A DNA stretch of 64,000 bases, taken from positions 1,938,811 to 2,002,810 of the forward strand of contig NZ_CP132359.1 in assembly GCF_030758975.1 (NCBI RefSeq), written 5' to 3'. Below are positions 53,992 to 63,762 of the stretch, one piece after another. Origin of the DNA: Bosea beijingensis (lineage in GTDB: Bacteria > Pseudomonadota > Alphaproteobacteria > Rhizobiales > Beijerinckiaceae). Position numbers and translations under genes: made by a program. Within the stretch, counting starts at the first letter, position 1. The number at the start of each line of letters is the position of its first letter. The notes under the pieces were generated by a model, which saw nothing but the letters and a program-made list of their open reading frames with translations, searched no databases and was not told where the DNA came from.

Positions 53992-55521
53992 ATGGCGATG
54001 ATGCCGCGCATGGAGCTGCGCCAGGGACAATCCCTGGTAATGACGCCGCAGTTGCTGCAGGCGATCAAGCTCCTGCAGCTTTCGCATCTCGAGCTCCAGA
54101 ATTTCGTCGAGGGCGAGCTCGAGCGCAATCCGCTGCTGGAGCGCGACGAGGCCAGCGAGCCGCCGGCCCGCTCCGATGACGCCAACAGCCTTCATGCCGC
54201 CGATGCCGAGAGCTTCGCCAAGGCGGAGAGCCTGCATACGCAGGAGGGCATGGAAGGCCGGCTCGGCACCGGCCTCGACAATGTCTTCCAGAACGAGCAG
54301 CCGACCGCTGCGCGCAGCGACAGCGCCGGAGCCGACAGTCTGCCGATCGTCGGAGGCGCCTATGGCGCGACGGGCGGCTCCTTCGACGGCGATCCAGAGG
54401 GATTTGAAAGCGGCCTGACTGCGGAAGCCTCGCTGCATGATCACCTGGTCGCGCAGCTCGACCTCGCCGTCATCGAACCGGCTGAGCGCATCATCGGCCG
54501 CCACATCATCGATGCCGTCGACGACAGCGGCTATCTCGGTGAACCTCTCGCGGAGATCGCCGAGCGTCTCGGCGTCGCCATCGACAGGGTCCTGACGGTC
54601 CTGCGCGTCGTCCAGGGCTTCGACCCCTCAGGCGTCGCGGCCCGCGACGTCGCCGAATGCCTCGCCATCCAGTTGCGCGACCGCGACCGCTTCGATCCGG
54701 CCATGCAGGCGCTGGTGGCGAATCTCCACCTCGTCGCCAAGCGCGACTTCGCTGCCTTGAAGCGCCTCTGCAGCGTCGATGACGAGGATATCGCCGATAT
54801 GGTCGGCGAGATCCGCCGTCTCGACCCCAAGCCAGGCCGCGCCTTCGGCGGCTCGGCCGCCGAGACCGTGGTGCCGGATGTCTTCATCCGCGCCGCGCCT
54901 GATGGTTCCTGGCTGATCGACCTCAACCCCGACACCTTGCCGCGCCTGCTCGTCAACCAGACCTATCACGCGCGCGTTTCCAGGGCCGCCCGCAACGACG
55001 TGGACAAAGCCTTCATCGCCGAATGCCTGCAGACGGCTAACTGGCTGACCCGCTCGCTGGAGCAGCGCGCCCGGACGATCCTGAAGGTCGCGAGCGAGAT
55101 CGTGCGCCAGCAGGACGGGTTCTTCGCCCATGGCGTCGAGCATCTGCGCCCGCTCAATCTCAAGGCCGTGGCCGACGCGATCGGCATGCACGAATCGACC
55201 GTCTCGCGCGTCACGTCGAACAAATACCTGACCTGCTCGCGCGGGGTCTTCGAAATGAAATATTTTTTCTCGGCCGCCATCGCCGCGACCGGTTATGGCG
55301 AGGCGCACTCGGCGGAAGCCGTGCGCTTCCGGATCAAGCAGATGATCGACGACGAGAGGCCGTCCGCGGTGCTCTCGGACGATGCCATCGTCACCCGTCT
55401 GAAGGAGGGCGGTATCGACATCGCCCGGCGCACCGTGGCGAAATATCGCGAATCCCTCAGAATTCCGTCGTCGATGGAGCGCAGGCGCGAGAAAGTCGCG
55501 ATGGCGGCCGCGGATCGCTGA
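53992..55521 (+). CDS. rpoN: RNA polymerase sigma-54 factor
   Basis: A 509-residue sigma-54. The N-terminal region (MELRQGQSLVMTPQLLQAIKL) holds the glutamine-rich activator-response segment, and the C-terminal RpoN box is ARRTVAKYRE near residues 480-490. It is preceded by lptB and followed by hpf and ptsN, the common order in Proteobacteria. Sigma-54 here probably controls nitrogen and related genes, linked with GlnD. Confidence 0.96.
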   Translation: MAMMPRMELRQGQSLVMTPQLLQAIKLLQLSHLELQNFVEGELERNPLLERDEASEPPARSDDANSLHAADAESFAKAESLHTQEGMEGRLGTGLDNVFQNEQPTAARSDSAGADSLPIVGGAYGATGGSFDGDPEGFESGLTAEASLHDHLVAQLDLAVIEPAERIIGRHIIDAVDDSGYLGEPLAEIAERLGVAIDRVLTVLRVVQGFDPSGVAARDVAECLAIQLRDRDRFDPAMQALVANLHLVAKRDFAALKRLCSVDDEDIADMVGEIRRLDPKPGRAFGGSAAETVVPDVFIRAAPDGSWLIDLNPDTLPRLLVNQTYHARVSRAARNDVDKAFIAECLQTANWLTRSLEQRARTILKVASEIVRQQDGFFAHGVEHLRPLNLKAVADAIGMHESTVSRVTSNKYLTCSRGVFEMKYFFSAAIAATGYGEAHSAEAVRFRIKQMIDDERPSAVLSDDAIVTRLKEGGIDIARRTVAKYRESLRIPSSMERRREKVAMAAADR

Positions 55522-55652
55522 GCGATTTTGTTCCAAAGCGCTACTGCATGCGCGCCATGATTGCGCCGGCTCATTGACAACCCCGACTCCCGGTTCTTAG
55601 CTCCTAGAGATGGCCGCACACGGGCCATGGCTAAACCAAGGGGAAGCACTCC

Positions 55653-56237
55653 ATGAGCTTGCGAATCTCCGGCAAGAATCTCGACGTCGGCGAGGCCCTG
55701 CGTGGCCAGGCTGAAGAGCGGGTCGCTGCGGCGGTCAGCAAATATTACGAGGGTGGCTATCAGGGCCACGTCACGGTCGACAAGGATGGCTCTGCCTTCC
55801 GGACCGATGGCGTCCTGCACCTCTCCTCCGGGATCACGCTGGAAGCCTCCGCCACCGCCCACGACGCCTATGCCAGCCTCGACAAGATGGCTGAGCGCAT
55901 CGAAAAGCGGCTGCGACGCTACAAGCGCCGGCTGAAGGACCGTTCGGCGAGCAATGGCCGCGAAGCCGGGATCGAAATCCCCAGCTATGTGATCGCGGCC
56001 CCCGATGACGATATCGAGGATTTCGACGGTGCTTCGACCGGCGACAACCCGGTGATCGTCGCGGAATCGACCAAATCCCTGCATGTCAGGACAGTGAGCG
56101 ATGCCGTTGCGGAGCTCGATCTGACCGGCGCGCCGGTCGTCGTCTTCCGGCACGCTGGCAATGGCCGCATGAACATCGTATATCGCCGCGGCGACGGCAA
56201 TATCGGCTGGATCGACCCGCCGGCATCGCTGTCCTGA
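55653..56237 (+). CDS. hpf: Ribosome hibernation promoting factor, long form
   Basis: A 194-residue long-form HPF. The N-terminal S30AE domain covers about 1-105 (SLRISGKNLDVGEAL), with an acidic linker, and the C-terminal dimerisation domain covers about 135-192. The long form joins two 70S ribosomes into an inactive 100S dimer in resting cells. It lies between rpoN and ptsN, as in many relatives. Confidence 0.95.
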   Translation: MSLRISGKNLDVGEALRGQAEERVAAAVSKYYEGGYQGHVTVDKDGSAFRTDGVLHLSSGITLEASATAHDAYASLDKMAERIEKRLRRYKRRLKDRSASNGREAGIEIPSYVIAAPDDDIEDFDGASTGDNPVIVAESTKSLHVRTVSDAVAELDLTGAPVVVFRHAGNGRMNIVYRRGDGNIGWIDPPASLS

Positions 56238-56274
56238 AGGCCGGCGGGCGATCCGCTCCGGCCGTCGAACCTGA

Positions 56275-56305
56275 CCCGTGCCGACGGCTTTTCGGCCGGC
56301 ACGGG
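56275..56305 (+). other. Hairpin between hpf and ptsN
   Basis: CCCGTGCCG (56275-56283) pairs with CGGCACGGG (56297-56305), with further pairing in the CGG-rich loop. There is no T-run, so it is not a clear terminator; it may modulate read-through from hpf into ptsN. Confidence 0.4.
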
Positions 56306-56323
56306 ACATGCATGGACGGGCGA

Positions 56324-56785
56324 ATGACGCTGACCGATCTTCTGAGCCCCGCCGCGGTGATTTCGCCGCTGCGGGCCAACGGCAAGAAGCAGGCTCTGCA
56401 GGAGCTTGCCCAGCATGCCGCCACGCTGACGGGCCTGCCGGACCGGGAGCTGTTCGAAGCCTTGCTTCAGCGCGAGCGCCTCGGCTCCACCGGCATCGGC
56501 GAGGGCATCGCGATCCCGCATGGTCGGATGCCCGGAATAGAGCGCCTCGTCGGGCTCTTCGCGCGCACCGAGAAGCCGATCGATTTCGACGCGCTCGATG
56601 GTCAGCCGGTCGACATCATCTTCGTGCTGATCGCGCCTGAGGGCGCCGGCGCCGACCATCTCAAGGCGCTCGCCCGCGTCGCCCGCGTGCTGCGCAACCA
56701 ATCCGTTCTGGAACAGGTCCGCAAGGTCCGCGATCCCTCGGCGATCTACGCAATCCTCGCCGAATCGGCCGCGCAGGCCGCCTAG
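56324..56785 (+). CDS. ptsN: PTS IIA-like nitrogen-regulatory protein PtsN
   Basis: A 153-residue EIIA-Ntr. The phosphorylated histidine is His66 in IAIPHGRMPG. It takes phosphate from NPr/EI-Ntr and regulates nitrogen, potassium and stress functions. ATG 56324 (MTLTDLLSP) is the family start; an in-frame ATG lies four codons before it. It ends the rpoN-hpf-ptsN group. Confidence 0.93.
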   Translation: MTLTDLLSPAAVISPLRANGKKQALQELAQHAATLTGLPDRELFEALLQRERLGSTGIGEGIAIPHGRMPGIERLVGLFARTEKPIDFDALDGQPVDIIFVLIAPEGAGADHLKALARVARVLRNQSVLEQVRKVRDPSAIYAILAESAAQAA

Positions 56786-56915
56786 GCCCGTTCTCGGCTT
56801 AAACGCATTAAAGACTGCTTGGACGATCCCGGCCGACGGGCTATGACCCCGGCTGGATCGGCGTCGCGTCTTCCATGTCCTGATCGCGGCGCACCCTGTT
56901 TTGGAGCCGCTGGTC

Positions 56916-58532
56916 ATGGCCTATACGCATGTCGATCTCTTCCCGCTCGGCGAGGATACGACGCCCTATCGCAAGCTTGGCAGCGATGGCGTCAGCGTCG
57001 AGAAGATCGGCGACCGCGAGGTCCTGAGCATCTCGCGCGAGGCGATCCGCCAGCTCTCCGAACAGGCCTTCATCGACATCAACCATTTGCTGCGCCCCGG
57101 CCATCTCGCCCAGCTCGGCAAGATCCTCGACGACCCCGAGGCGACCTCGAACGACAAGTTCGTCGCCTATGACCTGCTGAAGAACGCCAATATCGCTGCC
57201 GGCGGCGTGCTGCCGATGTGCCAGGACACCGGCACCGCCATCATCATGGGCAAGAAGGGCCGCAAGGTCTGGACCGATGGCGAGGACGAGGCCGCGCTGG
57301 GCGAGGGCGTCGCGGACGCCTATTTCAAGCGCAATCTGCGCTATTCGCAGCTCGCGCCGCTCTCGATGTTCGAGGAGAAGAACACGGCGACCAACCTGCC
57401 GGCGCAGATCGACATCTATGCCGAGGGGGAGGACGCCTACAAATTCCTCTTCGTCTGCAAGGGCGGCGGCTCGGCCAACAAGACCTTCCTCTACCAGGCG
57501 ACGCCCTCGCTTCTCACCAAGGACCGTATGATGGCGTTCCTGAAGGAGAAGATCCTGACGCTCGGCACCGCCGCCTGCCCGCCCTATCATCTCGCCATCG
57601 TCATCGGCGGCACCTCGGCCGAGCAGAACCTCAAGACGGTGAAGCTCGCCTCGACCAAATATCTCGACGCGCTGCCGACGAAGGGTTCGCCCTCCGGCCA
57701 TGCCTTCCGCGATATCGAGATGGAGGAAGAGGTCCACAGGATGACGCAGGCGCTCGGCGTCGGCGCGCAGTTCGGCGGCAAGTATTTCTGCCACGACGTC
57801 CGCGTCATCCGCCTGCCGCGCCATGGCGCCTCGCTGCCGATCGGGCTCGGCGTCTCCTGCTCGGCCGATCGCCAGGCCAAGGGCAAGATCACCAGGGACG
57901 GCATCTTCCTGGAGGCGCTGGAGACCGATCCGTCCAAGTACCTGCCGGATGTCGATGAAGCCGCGCTCGGCGGCTCGGTCGTCAAGATCGACCTCAACCA
58001 GCCGATGAGCGAGATCCTCGCGACGCTGTCCAAGCATCCGGTCAAAACCCGGCTGTCGCTGACCGGCACGATCGTCGTCGCCCGCGACCTCGCCCATGCC
58101 AAGATCCGCGAGCGGCTGGAGCGCGGCGAGGGCATGCCCGACTATTTCAAGAACCACCCGGTCTACTACGCCGGCCCGGCCAAGACGCCTGAAGGCTTCG
58201 CCTCGGGCTCATTCGGCCCGACGACCGCCGGCCGCATGGATTCCTTCGTCGACCAGTTCCAGTCCTTCGGCGGCTCGATGGTGATGCTGGCCAAGGGCAA
58301 TCGCTCTGCGGCGGTGCGCGAGGCCTGCAAGGCCCATGGCGGCTTCTATCTCGGCTCGATCGGCGGGCCGGCGGCGCGGCTCGCGCAGGATTGCATCCGC
58401 AAGGTCGAAGTCCTGGAATATCCCGAGCTCGGCATGGAAGCGGTCTGGCGGATCGAGGTCGAGGATTTCCCGGCCTTCATCGTCATCGACGACAAGGGCA
58501 ACGACTTCTTCAAGGAGTTGAACCTCGGATGA
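56916..58532 (+). CDS. Fumarate hydratase class I
   Basis: A 538-residue iron-sulfur fumarase that interconverts fumarate and malate in the TCA cycle. The N-terminal alpha and C-terminal beta domains are fused. Cluster cysteines are visible in [10 protein letters not shown] and in the [12 protein letters not shown] segment, with a third likely in YFCHDVRVI. The start is ATG 56916, with GGAG 9 nt upstream. It is probably oxygen-sensitive, as other class I enzymes are. A small secreted-protein gene overlaps its stop (ATGA). Confidence 0.94.
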   Translation: MAYTHVDLFPLGEDTTPYRKLGSDGVSVEKIGDREVLSISREAIRQLSEQAFIDINHLLRPGHLAQLGKILDDPEATSNDKFVAYDLLKNANIAAGGVLPMCQDTGTAIIMGKKGRKVWTDGEDEAALGEGVADAYFKRNLRYSQLAPLSMFEEKNTATNLPAQIDIYAEGEDAYKFLFVCKGGGSANKTFLYQATPSLLTKDRMMAFLKEKILTLGTAACPPYHLAIVIGGTSAEQNLKTVKLASTKYLDALPTKGSPSGHAFRDIEMEEEVHRMTQALGVGAQFGGKYFCHDVRVIRLPRHGASLPIGLGVSCSADRQAKGKITRDGIFLEALETDPSKYLPDVDEAALGGSVVKIDLNQPMSEILATLSKHPVKTRLSLTGTIVVARDLAHAKIRERLERGEGMPDYFKNHPVYYAGPAKTPEGFASGSFGPTTAGRMDSFVDQFQSFGGSMVMLAKGNRSAAVREACKAHGGFYLGSIGGPAARLAQDCIRKVEVLEYPELGMEAVWRIEVEDFPAFIVIDDKGNDFFKELNLG

Positions 58533-58852
58533 GGTTCGCCCTGACCCTGGCAGCGCTTCTGCTGGCCGCTCCCGCGCTGGCCCAGCAGCCGCGCCCGGCG
58601 ACCTGCTCGCGCGATCTCCTGCTGAACGAGGCCGGTTTCCGCCAGCAGCAGGCGCGGCTCGCCGCCGTCGCGAGCGCCGACCAGGCGACGCAATGCCGGG
58701 CCTTTCGCGAGCATGTCGCCTATCTCCAGAAGGCCCGCTCGGTTTTCGCCACTTGCCAGGGGGAGCCGGAGCGCGCGCGCAATGTCGCGGAGATGGATTC
58801 CGAGCTGGTGAACTATCGCGCTTTGATCGCCAATCGCTGTGGCGGGCGTTAA
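58529..58852 (+). CDS. Secreted protein of unknown function, 107 aa
   Basis: A signal peptide ([19 protein letters not shown], 19 residues) precedes an alpha-helical mature part with four cysteines (ATCSRD, TQCRAF, ATCQGE, NRCGGR), probably in two disulfides. I do not recognise the family. Its ATG overlaps the fumarase stop by 4 bp, so it is translationally coupled to a cytoplasmic enzyme, an odd pair. Confidence 0.7.
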   Translation: MRFALTLAALLLAAPALAQQPRPATCSRDLLLNEAGFRQQQARLAAVASADQATQCRAFREHVAYLQKARSVFATCQGEPERARNVAEMDSELVNYRALIANRCGGR

Positions 58853-58882
58853 GAGCCTTCCCGGACAATCGAAAGGCCTTTC

Positions 58883-59536
58883 ATGACCGACCAGCAGCCG
58901 CCGCTTCAGATCGCCATCGTGCCGGTGACGCCGTTCCAGCAGAATTGCGCGATCGTCTGGGAGCCGAAGTCGAACGAGGCCGCGATCGTCGACCCCGGCG
59001 GCGACGTCCCGCAGATCCTGGGCGCGTTGAAGCAGCTCGGCGTAACGCCGGTCGCGATCTGGCTGACCCATGGCCATCTCGACCATGCTGGCGGCGCCAC
59101 CGAGCTGGCCGAGACGCTTTCGATCCCGATCATCGGGCCGCATGAGGGCGACAAGCCCCTGCTCGACGCCTTGCCGGAACAGGGCTTGCGCTTCGACATC
59201 CTCGGCATGAAGGCGGTCGTGCCGACGCGCTGGCTCAAGGAGGGCGATACGGTCTCGCTCGGCGACCTGACCTTCGCGGTCGCGCATGTGCCCGGCCATT
59301 CGCCGGGCCATGTCACCTTCTTCCAGAAGGAGCTGCGCTTCCTGCTGGCGGGCGACACCGTCTTCGCCGGCTCGATCGGCCGCACCGATTTCCCCTATGG
59401 CGACCACGAGGCGCTGATCTCGGGGATCAAGACCAAGCTCCTGCCGCTCGGCGACGACGTCCAGTTCCTGCCCGGCCACGGCCCGGCGAGCACGCTGGGC
59501 GAGGAGCGGCAGAACAATCCGTTCCTGCAGGGGTGA
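58883..59536 (+). CDS. MBL-fold metallo-hydrolase (glyoxalase II-like)
   Basis: A 217-residue metallo-beta-lactamase-fold hydrolase. The metal motif is THGHLDH (His63, His65, Asp67, His68), with further ligands in VPGHSPGH and the AGDTVFAGSIGR segment. It resembles YcbL-type proteins, short relatives of glyoxalase II that cleave thioesters such as S-lactoylglutathione. It starts 30 bp after the secreted-protein gene. Confidence 0.9.
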   Translation: MTDQQPPLQIAIVPVTPFQQNCAIVWEPKSNEAAIVDPGGDVPQILGALKQLGVTPVAIWLTHGHLDHAGGATELAETLSIPIIGPHEGDKPLLDALPEQGLRFDILGMKAVVPTRWLKEGDTVSLGDLTFAVAHVPGHSPGHVTFFQKELRFLLAGDTVFAGSIGRTDFPYGDHEALISGIKTKLLPLGDDVQFLPGHGPASTLGEERQNNPFLQG

Positions 59537-59828
59537 AAGACCGCGCCGTCATGCTCGCCCTTGTGGCGAGCCTCCACGTCTCGTACCCGCCCCGCATCGA
59601 TGAAGATGCGATGGTCGGGGCCAGCCCCGCCGGGCGGAAGGCGGAAACGAAAAGACCCGCAGCGGATGTCCGCTACGGGCCTCGGAATGAACCAACGGCC
59701 ATGTCCTGAACGGGTGCGCGTACATCCGGCGTCAAACGTTCGGCTCATGGCCGTCTTCAACGGCGCTGGAGAGCGGTGGAACGCTCTCGACATCGTCGTG
59801 AGCCTGAAATGGGAACGCCCGTTCCCGA
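59537..59828. other. Gap between MBL hydrolase and acetyltransferase genes
   Basis: Some 290 bp with no supported gene. It has short inverted pairs (CTCGCC near 59570 and a GGGAACGCCCGTTCCC palindrome at 59813-59828) and a terminator at 59648-59680 for the leftward gene. Confidence 0.45.
59648..59680 (-). terminator. Terminator for the leftward GNAT gene
   Basis: On the minus strand, an 11-bp stem (CCCGTAGCGGA opposite TCCGCTGCGGG, one mismatch) is followed by TCTTTTCGTTT. It is about 150 bp downstream of the acetyltransferase stop. Confidence 0.7.
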
Positions 59829-60308
59829 TTACAAGGCCCCGTCCGAAAAAGATTGGCGCCACTCGTAGAGCGCGTCGGGCTCACCCTCTTCATTGCGCTC
59901 GCCGTCGTTGAGATCGACGAGGCGGAAGCCGTGGCGCTCGTAGAAGGCCCGCGCGGCTGTGTTCCGCTGGAAGGTGAACAGGTGGAGCCGCTCCGGGCTG
60001 CGCTCTTTCGCCTTCGCGAGGAGCGATGAGCCGATGCCGCGCCGGAACTCGCCCGGCAGCAGGTAGAGCTGGTCGAGATCCTCGCCGTCGAGGCAGAGGA
60101 AGCCGAGGATGCGCCCGGCCTCCCGCGCGACCCAGGTCTCGCCGGTAGCGAGCCTGACATGCGTGATCCAGTCCCTGACCTCATCGTCGCCATGGACGCG
60201 GCGCAGCCAGGGCAGGGCCGCCGCGCGCGACGCCAGATAGAGCGAGGCGATCTTCCCGGCATCCCGGGGAGAGGCGTGCTCGATCGCGATGGCAGGCGTC
60301 GCGCTCAT
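59829..60308 (-). CDS. GNAT family N-acetyltransferase
   Basis: A 159-residue acetyltransferase of the GNAT fold. The acetyl-CoA loop is LPGEFRRGIGSSLLAKAKE (about 94-112, Q/RxxGxG/A pattern), and the later strand has NTAARAFYERHGFRLVDL. The substrate (protein, antibiotic or small amine) is not visible. The DUF1993-like gene lies 15 bp upstream on the same strand. Confidence 0.88.
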   Translation of the reverse strand: MSATPAIAIEHASPRDAGKIASLYLASRAAALPWLRRVHGDDEVRDWITHVRLATGETWVAREAGRILGFLCLDGEDLDQLYLLPGEFRRGIGSSLLAKAKERSPERLHLFTFQRNTAARAFYERHGFRLVDLNDGERNEEGEPDALYEWRQSFSDGAL

Positions 60309-60323
60309 GCCGGGAGACTGGCT

Positions 60324-60842
60324 TCAGGCGTCGAAGACGCCGAGCAGGAAGTCCTGCTTGCCGATCTGGAAGCCGTTCTGGCGCAGGATGTCGTAGGCCG
60401 TCGTGGCGTGGAAATAGAAGTTCGGGATGGCGAAGCGGGTGAGATAGGCCTCGCCGGTCATCGTCACGGTCGCCGAGGGGCCGCGCGGGAAGGTGACCTC
60501 GCGGGCGAGCCCGGCATCGAGCGTTGCGCCATCGGCCGCAGCGACGAAGGCCAGCGTCTTGGCAATGCGCTCCTTCAGTTCCGGGAAGCTCTTCTCCTCG
60601 TCGGGGAAGCGCGGGTTCTCGCCACCGGAGAGACGCGCGACCGCGTTCTTGGCGAAGTCGCAGCAGAGCTGGATCTGGCGGGTGAAGGCCAGCATGTCCG
60701 GCGCCAGCCGGGCCGAGAGCAGCACCTCCGGCTGGATCTTGCGGGTCTCGGCCTGTGCCACGGCCTTGTCGAGAATGGCGTCGAGCGCCTTGAGCGTCTG
60801 CACGAAGCCGGAAAGGGCGGCGGCCTTGACTGTGAGCGTCAT
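60324..60842 (-). CDS. DUF1993-like protein
   Basis: A 172-residue protein of DUF1993 type (DinB-like four-helix fold). Visible segments are QTLKALDAILDKA at the N-terminus, MLAFTRQIQLCCDFAKNAVARL mid-protein and the C-terminal NFYFHATTAYDILRQNG, where a His of the fold lies. Function unknown. It is upstream of the acetyltransferase gene on the same strand and probably co-transcribed with it. Confidence 0.82.
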   Translation of the reverse strand: MTLTVKAAALSGFVQTLKALDAILDKAVAQAETRKIQPEVLLSARLAPDMLAFTRQIQLCCDFAKNAVARLSGGENPRFPDEEKSFPELKERIAKTLAFVAAADGATLDAGLAREVTFPRGPSATVTMTGEAYLTRFAIPNFYFHATTAYDILRQNGFQIGKQDFLLGVFDA

Positions 60843-60931
60843 GATGTCCTCGGAAACGACAACGGGCCCGGAAGGGGCCCGCTGCGTGAATCTATAGAGG
60901 AGATTTTTCTGCGGCGCTCTGCGCTGGCAGA

Positions 60932-61501
60932 TCAATCCTTCGCGCGCTCGACATAGGAGCCGTCGGCGGTCATCACGACGACGCGGGTGCCGACGCCGAC
61001 ATGCGGCGGAACGGCGCTGCGCACGCCGTTCGACAGGATCGCGGGCTTGTAGGAGGAGGAGGCCGTCTGGCCCTTGGTCACCGGCTCGGTCTCGACGACT
61101 TCGAGCGTCACGCGCTGCGGCAGTTCGATCGCGACGGCCTTGTCCTCGAAGACCGAGAGCGAGACCTTCATGTTCTCCTGGAGATAGGGAGCGGCGTCGC
61201 CGATCACGTCCTTGTCGACCGGGATCTGGTCGTAGGTCTCCGGGTTCATGAAGACGTACTGCTCGCCGTCCTGGTAGAGATAGGTGAAGTCGCGGTCCTC
61301 GACATAGGCGCGCTCGACCTGCTCGGTCGTCTTGTAGCGCTGCGTCATCTTGGTGCCGTCGGAGATGCGGCGCATGTCGATCTGCGTCGTCGGGGTGCCC
61401 TTGCCGGGGAAGAAGCTCTCGGCCGAGATGACGGTGCAGAGATGTCCGTCCAGATCCAGGACGTTGCCCTTGCGGACGGAAGAGGCGATGACCTTGACCA
61501 C
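60932..61501 (-). CDS. efp: Elongation factor P
   Basis: A 189-residue EF-P, which relieves ribosome stalling at polyproline. Three OB-like domains; the tip of domain I reads [10 protein letters not shown] with Lys34, the residue modified by EpmA and EpmB in E. coli. Both enzymes are encoded nearby (61618 and 62679), divergent from efp with a gap of 116 bp. The module is therefore of the beta-lysylation type. Confidence 0.96.
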   Translation of the reverse strand: MVKVIASSVRKGNVLDLDGHLCTVISAESFFPGKGTPTTQIDMRRISDGTKMTQRYKTTEQVERAYVEDRDFTYLYQDGEQYVFMNPETYDQIPVDKDVIGDAAPYLQENMKVSLSVFEDKAVAIELPQRVTLEVVETEPVTKGQTASSSYKPAILSNGVRSAVPPHVGVGTRVVVMTADGSYVERAKD

Positions 61502-61617
61502 GTGAATGTCCTTGCTGGCGCGCGGCGTTCCGCCGCGCTATGCGAATTCTGTCGCCGCGCAACTACCGCATTCGCGCGCGAAACGAAAGCTTTCCGACGC
61601 ATTCGACGCGAGATTCG

Positions 61618-62682
61618 ATGAGTTCGTCCCCGACGCCGTTCTGGCGGCCCGATGTTCATGCCGACCGCCGCCCGGCCCTGCTGGCGCGGGGGCGGATCAA
61701 GGCTGCGCTACGGCGCTGGTTCGAGGTCCGTGACTTCACCGAGGTCGAGGCGGCGATCCTGCAACGCTCGCCCGGCAACGAGACGCATCTGCACGGCTTC
61801 GGCACGACGCTGATCGACAACGCCGCCGAGCTGCACCCCTATTACCTGCACACCTCGCCGGAGTTCGCAGCCAAGAAGCTGCTGGCGGCCGGCGAGACCC
61901 GCATCTTCGATTTCGCCCGCGTCTTCCGCAATCGCGAGCGCACCGCCCTGCACCATCCCGAATTCACGATGCTGGAATGGTATCGCGCCGGCGAGGACTA
62001 TGACGCGCTGATGCAGGATTGCGCGGCGCTGATGGCTGAAGCCGCGCGCGCCGCCGGTGCCGCCGCGCTGCGCTGGCGCGATATCGAGGCCGATCCCTTT
62101 GCCGAGCCCGAGCGCCTGACCTTGCAGGAGGCCTTCAAGCGTCATGCCGGGATCGACCTGCTGCGGACGGTGACAGCCGATCAAGAGCTCGATCGCGGTG
62201 GTTTGGCCGCGGACGCGATCGAGGCCGGCATCCGGGTTGCCGAGGACGACACGTGGTCCGACATCTTCAGCCGCGTGCTCTCCGAGCGCATCGAGCCGTA
62301 TCTCGGCCGTGGCCGCGCCACGATCCTCTGCGAATACCCGATCAGCGAGGCTGCGCTCGCAAGGCCGAAGCCCGGCGATCCGCGCGTGGCCGAACGCTTC
62401 GAGCTTTATGCGTGCGGCGTCGAGCTTGCCAATGCCTTCGGCGAACTCACCGATCCGGCCGAGCAGCGCCGCCGTTTCGAGGCCGACATGGACGAGAAGG
62501 AGCGCATCTATGGCGAGCGCTATCCTGTCGACGAGGATTTCCTGGAGGCGCTGGCGCTGATGCCGGCAGCGTCCGGCATCGCGCTCGGCTTCGACCGGCT
62601 CGTCATGCTCTGCGTGGGTGCGCGCCGGATCGAGGATGTGCTCTGGACGCCGGTCGCGGAACCGGGCAGGGGAGGGGCATGA
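61618..62682 (+). CDS. epmA: EF-P beta-lysylation protein EpmA (GenX)
   Basis: A 354-residue paralog of the catalytic domain of lysyl-tRNA synthetase, which attaches (R)-beta-lysine to EF-P Lys34. Class II motifs are visible: motif 2 RVFRNRERTALHHPEFTMLEW at about 128-148 and motif 3 GIALGFDRLVML near the end. The N-terminal tRNA-binding domain is lacking, as expected for EpmA. Its stop overlaps the epmB start by 4 bp (ATGA). Confidence 0.95.
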   Translation: MSSSPTPFWRPDVHADRRPALLARGRIKAALRRWFEVRDFTEVEAAILQRSPGNETHLHGFGTTLIDNAAELHPYYLHTSPEFAAKKLLAAGETRIFDFARVFRNRERTALHHPEFTMLEWYRAGEDYDALMQDCAALMAEAARAAGAAALRWRDIEADPFAEPERLTLQEAFKRHAGIDLLRTVTADQELDRGGLAADAIEAGIRVAEDDTWSDIFSRVLSERIEPYLGRGRATILCEYPISEAALARPKPGDPRVAERFELYACGVELANAFGELTDPAEQRRRFEADMDEKERIYGERYPVDEDFLEALALMPAASGIALGFDRLVMLCVGARRIEDVLWTPVAEPGRGGA

Positions 62683-63746
62683 CCGTTCACCAGCCCCCCG
62701 GCGGCCAGCCTTTGCGCAGCATCGACGCACTCGTCGAGGCCGGCCTGGCCGCGCCTGCGCGTCGCGAAGCGCTGAAGAAGGTGGCGGAGCGCTATGCCGT
62801 CTCGGTGACGCCAGCCGTCGCAGGTTTGATCGATCCGGCTGACCCGGCCGATCCGATCGCGCGCCAGTTCATTCCCGATGCGGCCGAGCTCACGACGCTG
62901 CCGCAGGAACTTGCCGACCCGATCGGCGACGATGCCCATTCGCCGGTCGAGGGGGTGGTCCATCGCTATCCCGACCGCGCACTGCTCAAGCTCGTCCATG
63001 CCTGCCCGGTCTATTGCCGCTTCTGCTTCCGGCGCGAGATGGTCGGTCCCGGCGGAGACGCGCTGACCGGCGCCAGGCTCGACGCAGCGCTCGCCTATCT
63101 GGCCTCCCATCCCGAGATCTGGGAGGTGATCATGACGGGCGGTGATCCCTTCATCCTCTCCGCGCGCCGGGTGCGCGAGGTGGCGAAGCGCCTGGCCAGC
63201 ATCCCGCACATCAAGGTCGCGCGCTGGCATACCCGCGTGCCTGTGGTCGACCCCGGCCGGATCACGCCGGATTATGCGCGGGCGCTGCGCATCCCCGGCA
63301 AGGCGAGCTATATCGCCATCCACGCCAACCATCCGCGCGAATTCACCGAGGACGCGCGCACGGCGATCGCGACGCTGGCCGATGCCGGCCATGTCCTGCT
63401 CAGCCAGTCGGTCCTGCTCAAGGGCGTGAACGCCGATGTCGAGACGCTCGGCGCCCTGATGCGTACCTTCGTCGAGAACCGCATCAAGCCCTATTACCTG
63501 CACCACCCCGATCTCGCGCCCGGCACCGCGCATTTCCGCCTGACGCTGGAAGAGGGGCAGGCGCTGGTCAAAAGCCTGCGCGGCAACCTTTCCGGGCTGT
63601 GCCAGCCGACCTATATCCTCGACATCCCCGGCGGTGCCGGCAAGATTCCGGTCGGCCCCGCCTTCCTCTCCGGTTGCGAGACGCCGGGCGGGGAAGCGGT
63701 CGCCGAAGACCGTCATGGCGGGCAGCATCGCTACCCGCCGGCCTGA
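62679..63746 (+). CDS. epmB: EF-P beta-lysine formation protein EpmB (lysine 2,3-aminomutase-like)
   Basis: A 355-residue radical-SAM aminomutase that converts L-lysine to beta-lysine for EF-P. The cluster motif is CPVYCRFC with Cys109, Cys113 and Cys116 in the CxxxCxxC spacing; the PLP-lysine and SAM-binding segments lie in the later barrel (AIHANHPREF, GLCQPTYILDIPGGAGKIP). It is translationally coupled to epmA. Confidence 0.94.
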   Translation: MTVHQPPGGQPLRSIDALVEAGLAAPARREALKKVAERYAVSVTPAVAGLIDPADPADPIARQFIPDAAELTTLPQELADPIGDDAHSPVEGVVHRYPDRALLKLVHACPVYCRFCFRREMVGPGGDALTGARLDAALAYLASHPEIWEVIMTGGDPFILSARRVREVAKRLASIPHIKVARWHTRVPVVDPGRITPDYARALRIPGKASYIAIHANHPREFTEDARTAIATLADAGHVLLSQSVLLKGVNADVETLGALMRTFVENRIKPYYLHHPDLAPGTAHFRLTLEEGQALVKSLRGNLSGLCQPTYILDIPGGAGKIPVGPAFLSGCETPGGEAVAEDRHGGQHRYPPA

Positions 63747-63762
63747 TACCTGAGGACATGAC

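Noticed and set aside
56275..56305. Hairpin after hpf as a classical terminator
   Set aside because: Stable stem but no T-run on either strand, and ptsN starts only 18 bp later; kept as a hairpin of unknown role.
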